A stretch of DNA of 64,000 nt, from positions 1,054,001 through 1,118,000 of the forward strand of contig CBDBFZ010000003.1 of the NCBI GenBank assembly GCA_965205225.1, read 5' to 3'. The first letter of the stretch is position 1, and the number at the start of each line of letters is the position of its first letter. The translations under genes were made by a program, and so were the position numbers. The DNA is from Litorimonas sp965205225 (GTDB lineage: Bacteria > Pseudomonadota > Alphaproteobacteria > Caulobacterales > Maricaulaceae). Positions 47,043 to 55,676 of this stretch are shown piece by piece. Below the pieces are notes generated by a model, which ran no database searches, was not told the origin of the DNA, and was given only the letters and a program-made list of their open reading frames with translations.

Positions 47043-48304
47043 CCTTGCACGCCCCGTAGCAGCGCATGACGCTTTTTGCCCACTGAAAGCTTCACGATGG
47101 AATCGGCAATATCGTCTGCCGTGATTGAATAGTCATGCGACGAGACTGGAGTGTTATTGAGTTTAAGCGCGCCTGCTTTGATGTGACGGCGCGCTTCGCC
47201 ATTTGAGGTTGCCAAACCGGCTGTAACCGCGGCGTTCAAGATGCCCATGCCAGTAAGGATATCGAGTGTAACGTTTGTGGTCGGTAGGCCTTCCGCGGCA
47301 CCGCCTGCAAAGGTTTCCTGCGCCGTCTGTTTCGCCTTGTTTGCAGCGTTGCCGCCGTGTAGAAGAGCTGTCGCTTCATCGGCGAGTTTGACCTTGGCTG
47401 TATTAATGTCTACCCCTTCCATTGCCTCAAAAAGGGCGATTTCAGACAAAGGCATATCGGTGAACAGCCGCATGAATCGGCCAATATCGGCATCATCAGA
47501 ATTGCGCCAGAATTGCCAGTATTCATAAAGGCTTTGGGTAAAATCCTCACCCAATTCTGGGTCACCGTTAAGCCAGACTGCGCCGTCTGCGGTCTTGCCC
47601 ATCTTCCCACCGGATGCGGTGGTGATCAGCGGTGTCGTAAAGCCGAAGACCTCAGCGCCTTCCATGCGCCGCGTCAGGTCGACGCCGGTTGTGATATTAC
47701 CCCACTGATCGGAGCCACCCAATTGCAGGCGGCAGCCATAGCGGCGATTAAGCTCGACAAAATCATAGCTCTGCAGCAGCGGGTAGTTGAACTCCAGAAA
47801 GGTCATGGGGTGCTCGTTTTCGAGTCGCCGCTTAACCGTATCCATCGTCACCATGCGGTTTATGGTGAATTCCTTGCCGACATCACGCAAAAAATCGAGA
47901 TAACCCAGATTACCGAGCCAATCGTCATTATCGACCATGATGGCAGCGTTCTCGCCCTCGAAGGACAGGAATTTCGCAAAAACGCGGTGTATACCGGCCT
48001 TGTTCTCGGCAATGCGTTCCGGTGTCAGTATCGGGCGCGACTTGTCCTTGTCCGAGGGGTCGCCGATTTTCGTTGTACCGCCACCCAGTAAAACAATAGG
48101 CGTACCGCCCGTGTGCTGCAGAATGCGCAGCATCATAATCTGGACGAGAGACCCAACATGGAGTGACGGCGCCGTGCAATCAAAGCCAATATAGCCAGTC
48201 ACGCCCGTCTTGGCGACGTCGTCCAACCCGTCTTCATTGGTGCACTGATAAAAAAATCCGCGCTCAGTCAGCGTGGTCATCAGGTCCGATTTATAATGCG
48301 TCAT
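47039..48304 (-). CDS. tyrS: Tyrosyl-tRNA synthetase
   Basis: 421 aa. It charges tRNA-Tyr. The class I signature appears as LHVGSL (His49-Val-Gly-Ser52) and the KMSKS-type loop as GGKMGKTADG. The substrate pocket motif GYIGFDCTAPSLH and YDFVELNRRYGCRLQLGGSDQWGN are standard. The C-terminus is an S4-like RNA-binding domain (about 350-415, SNGEARRHIKAGALKLN). Length is normal and nothing is unusual. Confidence 0.96.
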   Translation of the reverse strand: MTHYKSDLMTTLTERGFFYQCTNEDGLDDVAKTGVTGYIGFDCTAPSLHVGSLVQIMMLRILQHTGGTPIVLLGGGTTKIGDPSDKDKSRPILTPERIAENKAGIHRVFAKFLSFEGENAAIMVDNDDWLGNLGYLDFLRDVGKEFTINRMVTMDTVKRRLENEHPMTFLEFNYPLLQSYDFVELNRRYGCRLQLGGSDQWGNITTGVDLTRRMEGAEVFGFTTPLITTASGGKMGKTADGAVWLNGDPELGEDFTQSLYEYWQFWRNSDDADIGRFMRLFTDMPLSEIALFEAMEGVDINTAKVKLADEATALLHGGNAANKAKQTAQETFAGGAAEGLPTTNVTLDILTGMGILNAAVTAGLATSNGEARRHIKAGALKLNNTPVSSHDYSITADDIADSIVKLSVGKKRHALLRGVQG

Positions 48305-48414
48305 AACGCGCGGCTTCTAATCCCCGCGTGGATCGTGTCAAAGGGGCTTGCGAGCTTTGTAAAGACTATGTACAGTTCCTGAAGCCATACCTGTTTGAGA
48401 AATAACCCTTATTT

Positions 48415-49242
48415 CATCGGGTTATGCTCAAAAGTTGGTGACGGTTGTTATCGGGCGGCGCTTTGAGTTTGCTTGATGCTGTCCTTAAACTTAATTCCTT
48501 GACTGATTTCGGGCAGACAGTTTGTGGCCCGGAGATCCTCCGCCACGTCTTCCTAGCTGACATCATCAGCCTGAAGACCATGAAGAGAGCGGTCTTGCAG
48601 TTCAGGGACCAGCACCTGTGCGATGTAAGCCGCAAGGCCCGCCATCCATCGCGCCTTTGATGACCCACGGCGCGATCAGGGCATCTCAGGGCATCTCAGG
48701 GCATCTGACGTCAACCGGCGATGAAGGTCTGTGTTCCCCATGACCCGAAGGCATCCATAACGAGCCGCTCTCCTCGCTGCGACCAGCCACGCGCTGGCGG
48801 GTCAGGTTCGTTTTAACTGAAGTCTCATCAATGAAAACAACCCGATCCGGTTGTGCCGAGACTGCTGGCAAGCGATGAGCGAACCAGTCGTCGCGTTGTT
48901 TCCTTACCCGCGCGCGGCGTCGTTCGGTGACGACCAACGTTTTTTGTATGTAAAACCGGGTTTGCGCAGGAACCGGCCAATCGCATCAGGGTGTACCTGA
49001 ACGCCGGTCGCGTCTGCCAGCAGTTCGACGAGAAAAGACCTGTGGGTATCAAGCTTACCCTTGCCACGAGGGCGACCTTGCCGTGCGGCCCTTGCACGTC
49101 CGGTTCGTCGGATCGAAAGGCCCCAACGCGCTCCGGTGGCCGGTGAAAGCTTTAGGCGCAACGCTGCCGCGCGTCCGCTTAACCTTTCTTCGATCAACTT
49201 CTGGAACCGTGCCCGAAGCGCTTCTGGCAAAGGTGCTGACAT
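48415..49242 (-). pseudogene. IS630-family transposase remnant
   Basis: The minus strand starts near 49242 (MSAPLPEALRARFQKLIEERLSGRAAALRLKLS), a helix-turn-helix N-terminus of this family. It continues in other frames with VQVHPDAIGRFLRKPGFTYKKR and VFIDETSVKTNLTRQR (first Asp of the DDE site), then MDAFGSWGTQTFIAG and AAYIAQVLVPELQ. Several frame changes and stops separate the pieces, and the last catalytic residue region is not recognisable, so the element is dead. Terminal repeats were not identified. Confidence 0.75.
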
Positions 49243-49430
49243 GAACCATCCTCCCAAACACGATGAATCAAAATCAGCTCTCAAAGGAATACAAACAATC
49301 CAGGTTTTTGGTCGGGCGCTTTAGGGAGCCGAGCGTAAAGGGCGTAAAAAGAGGATGTGTCATGGGCTGCCTCTGCCAAGCTGACAGCTCATGGTAAAGC
49401 GAAGATCGTCCCAAATTTGTGATAGACAGT

Positions 49431-50213
49431 TCAGCGCGCGCTATGCGCCGCCTCAGCCAAAGCCCGAACAAGGCTCAATGCTGCCTCTTCGCCATCTTCA
49501 TGCAGCGCTTTGACGATCGCGGTTCCAACCACAACGCCGTCGGCCTCTTTGGCGATTTGCGCGGCGCGTTTGGCTGTTTTCACGCCAAATCCGACCACAA
49601 TCGGAAGATCGGCCGCGCTGCGAACCCGATTAACTTGATCGGCGACGGATCCGCCTTTGGCTAAAGCGCCGCCAGTGACACCGGTCATACTGACATAATA
49701 GACGAAACCAGAACTGCCAGAGACGACCTTGGGAAGCCGCTCAGCATCTGTTGTCGGTGTGGCCAAACGGATCAGCGATAAGCCGCGCATATCCATTTCG
49801 GCGCGCAATGAACCGTCTTCTTCCGGCGGCAGGTCAACGATGATCGCGCCGTCGATTCCGACCTCCGCCGCGCGATCTGAGAACTGCGCATAGCCCATTT
49901 GATAGATGGGATTGGCGTAACCCATCAAAATGATGGGTGTGCGGTCATTATCGTGCCGGAAACTGCGGGCCATCTCGAGAACGTAGGATAGTGTCGTTCC
50001 AGCTTTTCGAGACCGAATACCAGCCTCTTCAATCACGGGGCCGTCGGCCATGGGATCGGTGAATGGGAAGCCAAGTTCGATGATGTCGACCCCTGCGCCG
50101 GGGAGGGCGTTCATAACACGCTGCGAGGCTTGCGCATCTGGATCGCCGCCCATTATGTAGGCGACAAAGGCAGCGCGACCTTTGGCGAAAACAGTATCTA
50201 TGCGGGTGCTCAT
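49431..50213 (-). CDS. trpA: Tryptophan synthase alpha chain
   Basis: 260 aa. It cleaves indole-3-glycerol phosphate to indole, which channels to TrpB. Catalytic Glu46 and Asp57 lie in IIELGFPFTDPMADGP; the phosphate loop is GFGVKTAKRAA. Its start overlaps the trpB stop by four bases (ATGA). Last gene of trpFBA here; an IS630 remnant follows where many alphaproteobacteria have accD and folC. Confidence 0.96.
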   Translation of the reverse strand: MSTRIDTVFAKGRAAFVAYIMGGDPDAQASQRVMNALPGAGVDIIELGFPFTDPMADGPVIEEAGIRSRKAGTTLSYVLEMARSFRHDNDRTPIILMGYANPIYQMGYAQFSDRAAEVGIDGAIIVDLPPEEDGSLRAEMDMRGLSLIRLATPTTDAERLPKVVSGSSGFVYYVSMTGVTGGALAKGGSVADQVNRVRSAADLPIVVGFGVKTAKRAAQIAKEADGVVVGTAIVKALHEDGEEAALSLVRALAEAAHSAR

Positions 50214-51454
50214 CCGTCCGTCCCTGCCGCAATATCCTCGCCCAGCGCGTCCGCAATTGTGAACACGTCTTTGTCACCCCGTCCGCACATATTCATGATG
50301 ATAAGGGCGCCAGGGCCGAGCTCCTTGGCAAGATCCAAGGTGCGCGGAATGGCATGGCTAGGCTCCAAAGCCGGAAGAATGCCTTCCAGTCTGGCGCAGA
50401 GCTGGAAATGCTCAAGCGCTTCATCATCGGTTGCGCTGACATATTCCGCGCGTCCCGTATCGTGCAGCCACGCATGTTCCGGACCAATACCCGGATAATC
50501 CAGACCGGCGCTGATCGAATGCGCATCGGCGATCTGACCGTTCTCGTCCTGCAAAAGATAAGTTCGATTGCCGTGTAGAATACCGGGTTTTCCGCCTGTC
50601 AGCGAGGCAGCGTGGAGGCCGCTTTTGACACCACGTCCTGCCGCTTCGACGCCAATAAGGCGAACTGATATGTCGGGAACGAAGGCGTGAAATAGCCCCA
50701 TCGCATTTGACCCGCCGCCGATGCAGGCCACGACCGCATCGGGCAAACGGCCTTCGCGGTCCAGTATCTGTGCCTTTGCCTCATGACCGATCACAGCCTG
50801 AAAATCACGAACCATGGCGGGATAGGGATGCGGCCCCGCGACTGTACCGATGCAGTAGAATGTGTCATCGACATTCGTGACCCAGTCCCGCAGGGCCTCG
50901 TTCATTGCATCTTTGAGCGTCGCCGTGCCGGAATGAACGGCGCGGACTTCAGCGCCCAGAAGCCGCATCCGAAACACGTTCGGTTTTTGCCGCACAATGT
51001 CCGTCGCGCCCATATAGACGATGCAATCCATGCCGAGGCGCGCAGTGACGGTCGCGGTTGCAACGCCGTGCTGACCTGCACCCGTTTCTGCGATGATCCG
51101 CTTTTTGCCCATGCGTTTGGCGAGCAGGAGCTGACCGATGCAATTATTGATCTTGTGCGCGCCCGTGTGGTTGAGTTCGTCGCGTTTAAAGTAAATTCTC
51201 GCCACTCCCCCATTTTCTTTGGCTGCATGCTCCGTCAGACGTTCGGCGAAATAGAGCGGGGACGGACGCCCAACATAATGGGTCAGAAAGTCGTCAAGTT
51301 CCGCTATAAAGGCGGGATCAACTTTGGCCTCTTTATAGGCCGCTTCCAGAGATAGGATTGGGGGCATGAGCGTTTCGGCGACAAACCGCCCGCCATAGTC
51401 GCCGAAGCGGCCCCGTTCATCCGGCCATTGTGTATTCGTCGCCGAACTATTCAC
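50210..51454 (-). CDS. trpB: Tryptophan synthase beta chain
   Basis: 414 aa, PLP enzyme joining indole and serine. Lys101 in LNHTGAHKINN binds PLP, GAGQHGVATA and the phosphate loop CIGGGSNAMG are intact, and AETGAGQHG contains the catalytic Glu. Its start overlaps the trpF stop by eight bases and its stop overlaps trpA, consistent with one translationally coupled operon. Confidence 0.96.
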   Translation of the reverse strand: MNSSATNTQWPDERGRFGDYGGRFVAETLMPPILSLEAAYKEAKVDPAFIAELDDFLTHYVGRPSPLYFAERLTEHAAKENGGVARIYFKRDELNHTGAHKINNCIGQLLLAKRMGKKRIIAETGAGQHGVATATVTARLGMDCIVYMGATDIVRQKPNVFRMRLLGAEVRAVHSGTATLKDAMNEALRDWVTNVDDTFYCIGTVAGPHPYPAMVRDFQAVIGHEAKAQILDREGRLPDAVVACIGGGSNAMGLFHAFVPDISVRLIGVEAAGRGVKSGLHAASLTGGKPGILHGNRTYLLQDENGQIADAHSISAGLDYPGIGPEHAWLHDTGRAEYVSATDDEALEHFQLCARLEGILPALEPSHAIPRTLDLAKELGPGALIIMNMCGRGDKDVFTIADALGEDIAAGTDG

Positions 51455-52073
51455 GCAGCTGCTCCATGAAATTCCTGATCAGGCGCGCGTCCTTTATGCC
51501 TGGTGCGACCTCTACACCAGACGAGACGTCCACAATTGGCGCATTTGTGAGTGCCACAGCGCGGCGGATATTGTCTGGCCTCAGCCCTCCCGCCAGAATG
51601 AACTGTTTGGGGCTCGGGGCACTGCGTAAGATCTGCCAGTCGAAGGCTTGTCCGTGTCCGCCGCGTTGAGCCTCACCCTGCGATGGTTTCGCATCGAACA
51701 AGATAAGATCTGCGATGCCACAATATTCTGCTGCCAGTGTCACATCATCTGCGGTGGTGATCTGCACCGCTTTGATGACGATGAGGCCGCCGCTCGCTAT
51801 CTCTGCTGTCCGTTCCACAGTTTCCGAGCCGTGAAGCTGTATGTGCGTAAAGCCAGCGGCCTGTATTCCTTCAACTAGTCTGTCATCCGGGTCGACCGTC
51901 ACGGCGACCGTGTTCTCAACAATATTGTTTATAAACGCCTTAGCGTCAGCGAGGATGAGTTTTCTTGGACTCTTCGCTTCAACGATGAATCCAAGGAAGT
52001 CCGCACCTGCCGATCGTGCGCTGGCGACGTCTTCAGGGCGGGTCAGTCCGCAAATTTTGACCTGTGTTGGCAT
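51447..52073 (-). CDS. trpF: Phosphoribosylanthranilate isomerase
   Basis: 208 aa, TIM barrel. It performs the Amadori rearrangement of phosphoribosylanthranilate in tryptophan synthesis. General base Cys8 (VKICGLT) and general acid Asp127 (LILFDAKP) are in place; the phosphate site is ILAGGLRPDN and DVSSGVE. First gene of the trpF-trpB-trpA operon. Confidence 0.95.
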   Translation of the reverse strand: MPTQVKICGLTRPEDVASARSAGADFLGFIVEAKSPRKLILADAKAFINNIVENTVAVTVDPDDRLVEGIQAAGFTHIQLHGSETVERTAEIASGGLIVIKAVQITTADDVTLAAEYCGIADLILFDAKPSQGEAQRGGHGQAFDWQILRSAPSPKQFILAGGLRPDNIRRAVALTNAPIVDVSSGVEVAPGIKDARLIRNFMEQLRE

Positions 52074-52169
52074 TGCGGGCGCGCATAGCGAGGCCCGCAG
52101 GTGATGTCACCCGTCAGACGCTATCCAATGACGTCGAAACCGTGCACTTGGTATACGTAGGCCCATGAT

Positions 52170-52444
52170 TTTACCTAATGGGATCAACGAACGCTGGAGC
52201 CTGGACTTTGTGAGCGATGCGTTCCCGGGCGGCCGTCGGTTCCGCGTATTGTGGCTGTCATTGATGATTATAGTGGGAGTGCCTGGCGCTTGTTGCAGAC
52301 ACAGACACATCATTATCCGGAGCTAGACTAGCATGTGAACTTGTGATGCCATCATCGCCCGGCGCGGAGGCAAACCCAAAACGATTATCTCTGACAAGGG
52401 CACGGAACTCACCAACATGGCTGTACTCAAATGGTGTCATCAAT
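52170..52444 (+). pseudogene. IS3-family OrfB (transposase) fragment
   Basis: On the plus strand, NERWSLDFVSDAFPGGRRFRVL matches the start of the IS3-family catalytic core (usual form DFVSDALTDGRRFRIL). After frame changes there are ARRGGKPKTIISDKGTELTNMAVLKWCH, the region of the second catalytic Asp (usual SDNGTE; here SDKGTE). The flanks are missing and frames are broken, so it is a short dead remnant just upstream of trpF. Confidence 0.7.
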
Positions 52445-52509
52445 CTAAGGGCGTTTAGTTGGTTACGAGGATGTCAACGACGGCGACCGGCTGGCCTTGA
52501 TTCCGTCAT

Positions 52510-52926
52510 GCGTTCTGTCAGTCCTGCAGACCGATGCGTCACAATCGTGGAGAGCCTGAATGTGTCGCTCAATACGGTCTGGAACCGCGTGCGCAGGCTT
52601 GAGAGCACGGCGTAATCGAAAAGCGCGTCGCGCTGATCGATAATGAGAAGATCGGCTTGCCGCTCACTGCCTTTGTTCAGGTCCGGACCGATGATCATTC
52701 CGCCGATTGGTCGGCAAAATTCGCGGTCGATGTCGATAGTATTCCGGAGATCGTCGAATTCTACCGCCTGGCCAGCGATGCGGATTACACCCTCAGGATG
52801 ATGATCGCCTCCGTCACCGATTATGACCGGGTCTATCAGCAGTTGATCGCCGAAATCCGGATCAGCGATGTGTCGGTCAGTTTCGCAATGGAAAAGCTGA
52901 AATTTACAATCGAACTTCCTCTATAG
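52510..52926 (+). pseudogene. Lrp/AsnC-family regulator, frameshifted
   Basis: A helix-turn-helix part (VESLNVSLNTVWNRVRRLES) lies in one frame. The continuation GVIEKRVALIDNEKIGLPLTAFVQVRTDDHSADW and the ligand-binding RAM part (EIVEFYRLASDADYTLRMMIASVTDYDRVYQQL) lie in another, with a TAA between. A second shift is needed upstream (LQTDASQS). The C-terminal 90 residues alone are open from a TTG at 52657. The gene end overlaps the end of the broken hydrolase by six bases. Confidence 0.75.
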
Positions 52927-53740
52927 GGTTGCCTTTATAATTTTTGCTGCGGCCACGCTGTCCGAATCCATAAAGCCGAACTTCCAGTCCGCCTGATCCT
53001 GAACGATCCCGTTTTTGAACAGCGGCATGACGCGCGGCGTCAGCTCATAGAGCATGTCTTTCGGGTTCAGCACGACGATGCGGTTGTCCAGTGTCGCTAC
53101 CCGGTCAGGAAAATACACATTATAATCAAAGGCCGCCTTGTGCCCCCACTCATAAGCTTCGCCGCTACGGTAGTTCTCGACAAAGCTCGCCGCGAGATCG
53201 ACCAGCGATACACCCGGCCCGCGATGATGCACGGCCCTGGCCCAGCCATCCATGAAGCGCGTCCCGGCCTCATCGGGCGGGATCTTGTCAAACATGTCCC
53301 TGAACGCCGCTACTTCCTCTGCGTTCAGCACCAGCGCTGAGATCATGAGATCGTGCCGACATCACTCGGACGCTGCCACGCCATTTCTGTCGCGATCTTC
53401 GCGCCTGTATGGTGACCGAGCAGATCGACCTGACCTCCGGATTCTATCAAGCCGAACGCGTCCACCGCCGCCCAAGCCGAGCGCGCATAATTCATGATTG
53501 TGGCGTCCGCTTCCGACCTCGGCAGATCGCTCTCGCCGTGGCCCGGACTATCGACGGCAACGACCTGTCGGTCCTGCGCGAGGTAGGGCATGATTTTGAC
53601 GAATTTCCGGCTGCTCTTCGGGTGTTGATGCAGACAGAGCAAGGGGCGTTCGCGGTTGGGCTACCCGCTTCGCGCAGATGGATCTGACCGAACGGCCCGT
53701 CCACAAAGCGGCGTCGAATGCTGGGGGAGGGATGGCTCAT
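52921..53740 (-). pseudogene. Alpha/beta-fold hydrolase split into three frames
   Basis: The minus strand begins MSHPSPSIRRRFVDGPFGQIHLREAGSP. It shifts to LCLHQHPKSSRKFVKIMPYLAQDRQVVAVDSPGHGESD and VDLLGHHTGAKIATEMAW, then shifts again near 53345 to ISALVLNAEEVAAFRDMF and ends near VQDQADWKFGFMDSD. The oxyanion-hole HQHP and DSPGHGESD motifs are typical. The nucleophile elbow reads G-H-H-T-G, with His where Ser is expected. Two frameshifts make it non-functional as read, although each piece is well conserved. Confidence 0.75.
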
Positions 53741-54316
53741 CGGGCTTGACTAACCCGCTTTTCATATCCGTTCATGCGTTTGCTCAACCGCCTGCGCGCC
53801 TAGCCGTTCCGCTTCCCGGGTAAACGCCCGCGCCCCGGCCTATTGACGGGGTGAGCCGATCCCTCCGCCGGGCCTGCCATAGGCGCACCGGGTCAGGCGT
53901 TTTGCCACGCGCAGCTTTCGGCCACGCACACGCCTCGCTCCGGACGGGGAAGGCATGAATCGGCTTTGATTTTCAATCCTGGGGATTGGAAATAGTGTAA
54001 TGCCGAAGGGCTATACTCTTCGGTTTCTAACCGATCGATTCGCTGAATCTATTGGAGTCGTCACCTGCATAAGCTCGCAAGACGAATCATGCGCAAGCAC
54101 GCAGCATTCAAGCCTACCGACTGAGATCTACGAAGCCCCATGTCGGAGGTGGGAGCGGGCAGTGTGGTGAGGTTTTGGAGAGGTGGGGTAGGGTTGTCAG
54201 GGAGGGTACGAAATCAGGCGAGTGGAAACGCCGATCATGAGGAAATAAATAGGTTTCGGTTTTGTTCTAGTAGTATTCCTCTTAATAGTGTAGGAGGTTT
54301 CTTGCTGGAGGAATTG
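53741..54316. other. Non-coding stretch before the methyltransferase gene
   Basis: About 575 bp. The first 200 bp are GC-rich and the last 150 bp clearly AT-richer, so a composition boundary lies near 54.1-54.2 kb, probably the left edge of acquired DNA. No gene, tRNA or clear repeat was recognised. A frame upstream of the methyltransferase (from 54140) has no family similarity and is judged not translated. Confidence 0.5.
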
Positions 54317-54952
54317 ATGGAACACGTGTCTACGGCTGACCTAAGAGGATTTCTGGATGGGGAGAAGTTTGCCACCGTCATGGCGGACCCGCCATGGAGA
54401 TTTCAAAATCGAACTGGCAAGATTGCCCCAGAGCATAAGCGACTAGCTCGTTATCTAACTATGAAGTTGGATGATATCTGTGCTTTACCTGTTGAAGAAC
54501 ATTTAGAGGACACAGCACATTGTTACCTTTGGGCTCCAAATGCGCTGCTTCCTGAGGGATTGAAGGTCTTAGAGGCGTGGGGATTCACTTATAAATCCAA
54601 TCTGATTTGGCACAAAATCAGGAAAGATGGTGGGTCAGATGGTCGTGGTGTAGGTTTCTATTTTAGAAATGTTACAGAAGTTATTCTCTTCGGCGTCAGA
54701 GGAAAGAATGCTCGGACGCTTTCCCCTGGGAGACGGCAAGTGAACTTTCTTGCGACCTGCAAGAGAGAACATTCACGCAAGCCTGATGAACAGTATGATA
54801 TTATCGAGTCTTGCAGTCCGGGACCTTTTCTCGAACTTTTCGGACGAGGTGTGCGTGAAAATTGGACTGTTTGGGGGAATCAAGCGGATGTAGATTATAA
54901 GCCTACTTGGAAGACTTACTTATATAATTCCTCTCTTGAGGCAGCTGAGTAA
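54317..54952 (+). CDS. MT-A70 family adenine methyltransferase
   Basis: 211 aa from the ATG at 54317, chosen because GGAGGA (54307-54312) stands four bases before it and the family domain starts within 20 residues. The catalytic motif is Asp24-Pro-Pro-Trp27 (MADPPWRF), followed by YLTMKLDDICALPV, CYLWAPNALLPEGLKVLEAWGF and TEVILFGVRG; the C-terminus has SPGPFLELFGRG. In bacteria these enzymes usually make N6-methyladenine in DNA as part of restriction-modification or as orphans. Base composition is more AT-rich than the flanks, suggesting transfer. Next to it lies a broken restriction-enzyme-like gene. Confidence 0.88.
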   Translation: MEHVSTADLRGFLDGEKFATVMADPPWRFQNRTGKIAPEHKRLARYLTMKLDDICALPVEEHLEDTAHCYLWAPNALLPEGLKVLEAWGFTYKSNLIWHKIRKDGGSDGRGVGFYFRNVTEVILFGVRGKNARTLSPGRRQVNFLATCKREHSRKPDEQYDIIESCSPGPFLELFGRGVRENWTVWGNQADVDYKPTWKTYLYNSSLEAAE

Positions 54953-55052
54953 AGTTTTGACTTCAAAGGACGACATTTCCTACGGTCGAGGGGCTGATGG
55001 TCCATCATATGTAGACGGCATATTTGGTAACGAGCTTTGCAAAAAATTCTAG

Positions 55053-55420
55053 ATTTTCAGTTATCGTAACGCTGCCAGTATTTTATACTCTAGCTTTCCT
55101 GATCAATTCAAGGATCTCCTTTCGGCTCTACGTATTTTTGAGATCACTGAAACAATGATCAGGCTATCGGGTGATAGTAAAGGACCCATAGCTAAATATG
55201 TTGATACGCTGTTCATGAAAAATTGGCGTGAGCTTAAAATTTCGGCTGATCTTCACGTCAAACTTCTAGACGCCAACAAACGTGAGGAGGTCGTTTGTTC
55301 TTACACGAAAGAAGGTTACTTGGATGGGCAAGCTATTGTATCGTCTCGACGCTGGTCGAAACGGCGGATGCCCTGTTTTAGCTATTGGGATTCGACCTGA
55401 GGCCGTAATCCAAAAATAAT
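55053..55420 (+). pseudogene. Restriction-endonuclease-like remnant (possibly BglII/BstYI type)
   Basis: The frame reads IFSYRNAASILYSSFPDQFKDLLSALRIFEITETMIRLSGDSKGPIAKYVDTLF and SADLHVKLLDANKREEVVCSYTKEGYLDG. It then loses similarity, and a second frame gives RNGGCPVLAIGIRPEAVIQK before a TAA at 55418. From memory of the family, these resemble the N-terminal and C-terminal parts of BglII/BstYI-like endonucleases; the catalytic middle between DG and GGCPVL is missing. No start codon precedes the first part (TAG at 55050-55052). It fits as the decayed partner of the MT-A70 methyltransferase. Family assignment is tentative. Confidence 0.5.
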
Positions 55421-55558
55421 AACTGCTATAATCGGTAGTGGCCTTTTTCATTCGACAATTGGAACTTCGGGCTACTCGTCCTGCAAGACCCTCCAGCGTA
55501 AGACGATTTGTCTAGAATGCTCTCAGGGATGATGAGAATTTCGCGGGAGCGAATACAA

Positions 55559-55581
55559 AAAGCGCCCATGAGGGGCGCTTT
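55559..55581 (-). terminator. Rho-independent terminator of groESL
   Basis: Stem AAAGCGCCC / GGGCGCTTT with a five-base loop. On the minus strand the stem is followed by a T run, and it lies about 100 bp after the groEL stop. Confidence 0.8.
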
Positions 55582-55601
55582 CCAAGTTTGAAAGATCAGG
55601 G

Positions 55602-55637
55602 ACCGCTGCAGCGAGGCTGAAGCCTCGCTGCAGCGGT
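55602..55637. repeat. Perfect 16-bp inverted repeat downstream of groEL
   Basis: ACCGCTGCAGCGAGGC, four-base loop TGAA, then the exact complement GCCTCGCTGCAGCGGT. It lies between the groEL stop and the T-tailed terminator. It could be a second terminator stem, an mRNA-stabilising hairpin, or a mobile palindrome. There is no T run directly after it. Confidence 0.85.
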
Positions 55638-55676
55638 AATATATGAGAATTGGGCCACTGGACTCATTCTCACATA

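Noticed and set aside
48677..48706. Short triple repeat of gggcatctca near the IS630 remnant
   Set aside because: Three copies of a ten-base unit in dead transposase DNA; nothing indicates a function.
54140..54316. N-terminal extension of the MT-A70 frame
   Set aside because: There is no ribosome site at 54140, while GGAGGA stands before the ATG at 54317; the extra residues have no similarity to the family.
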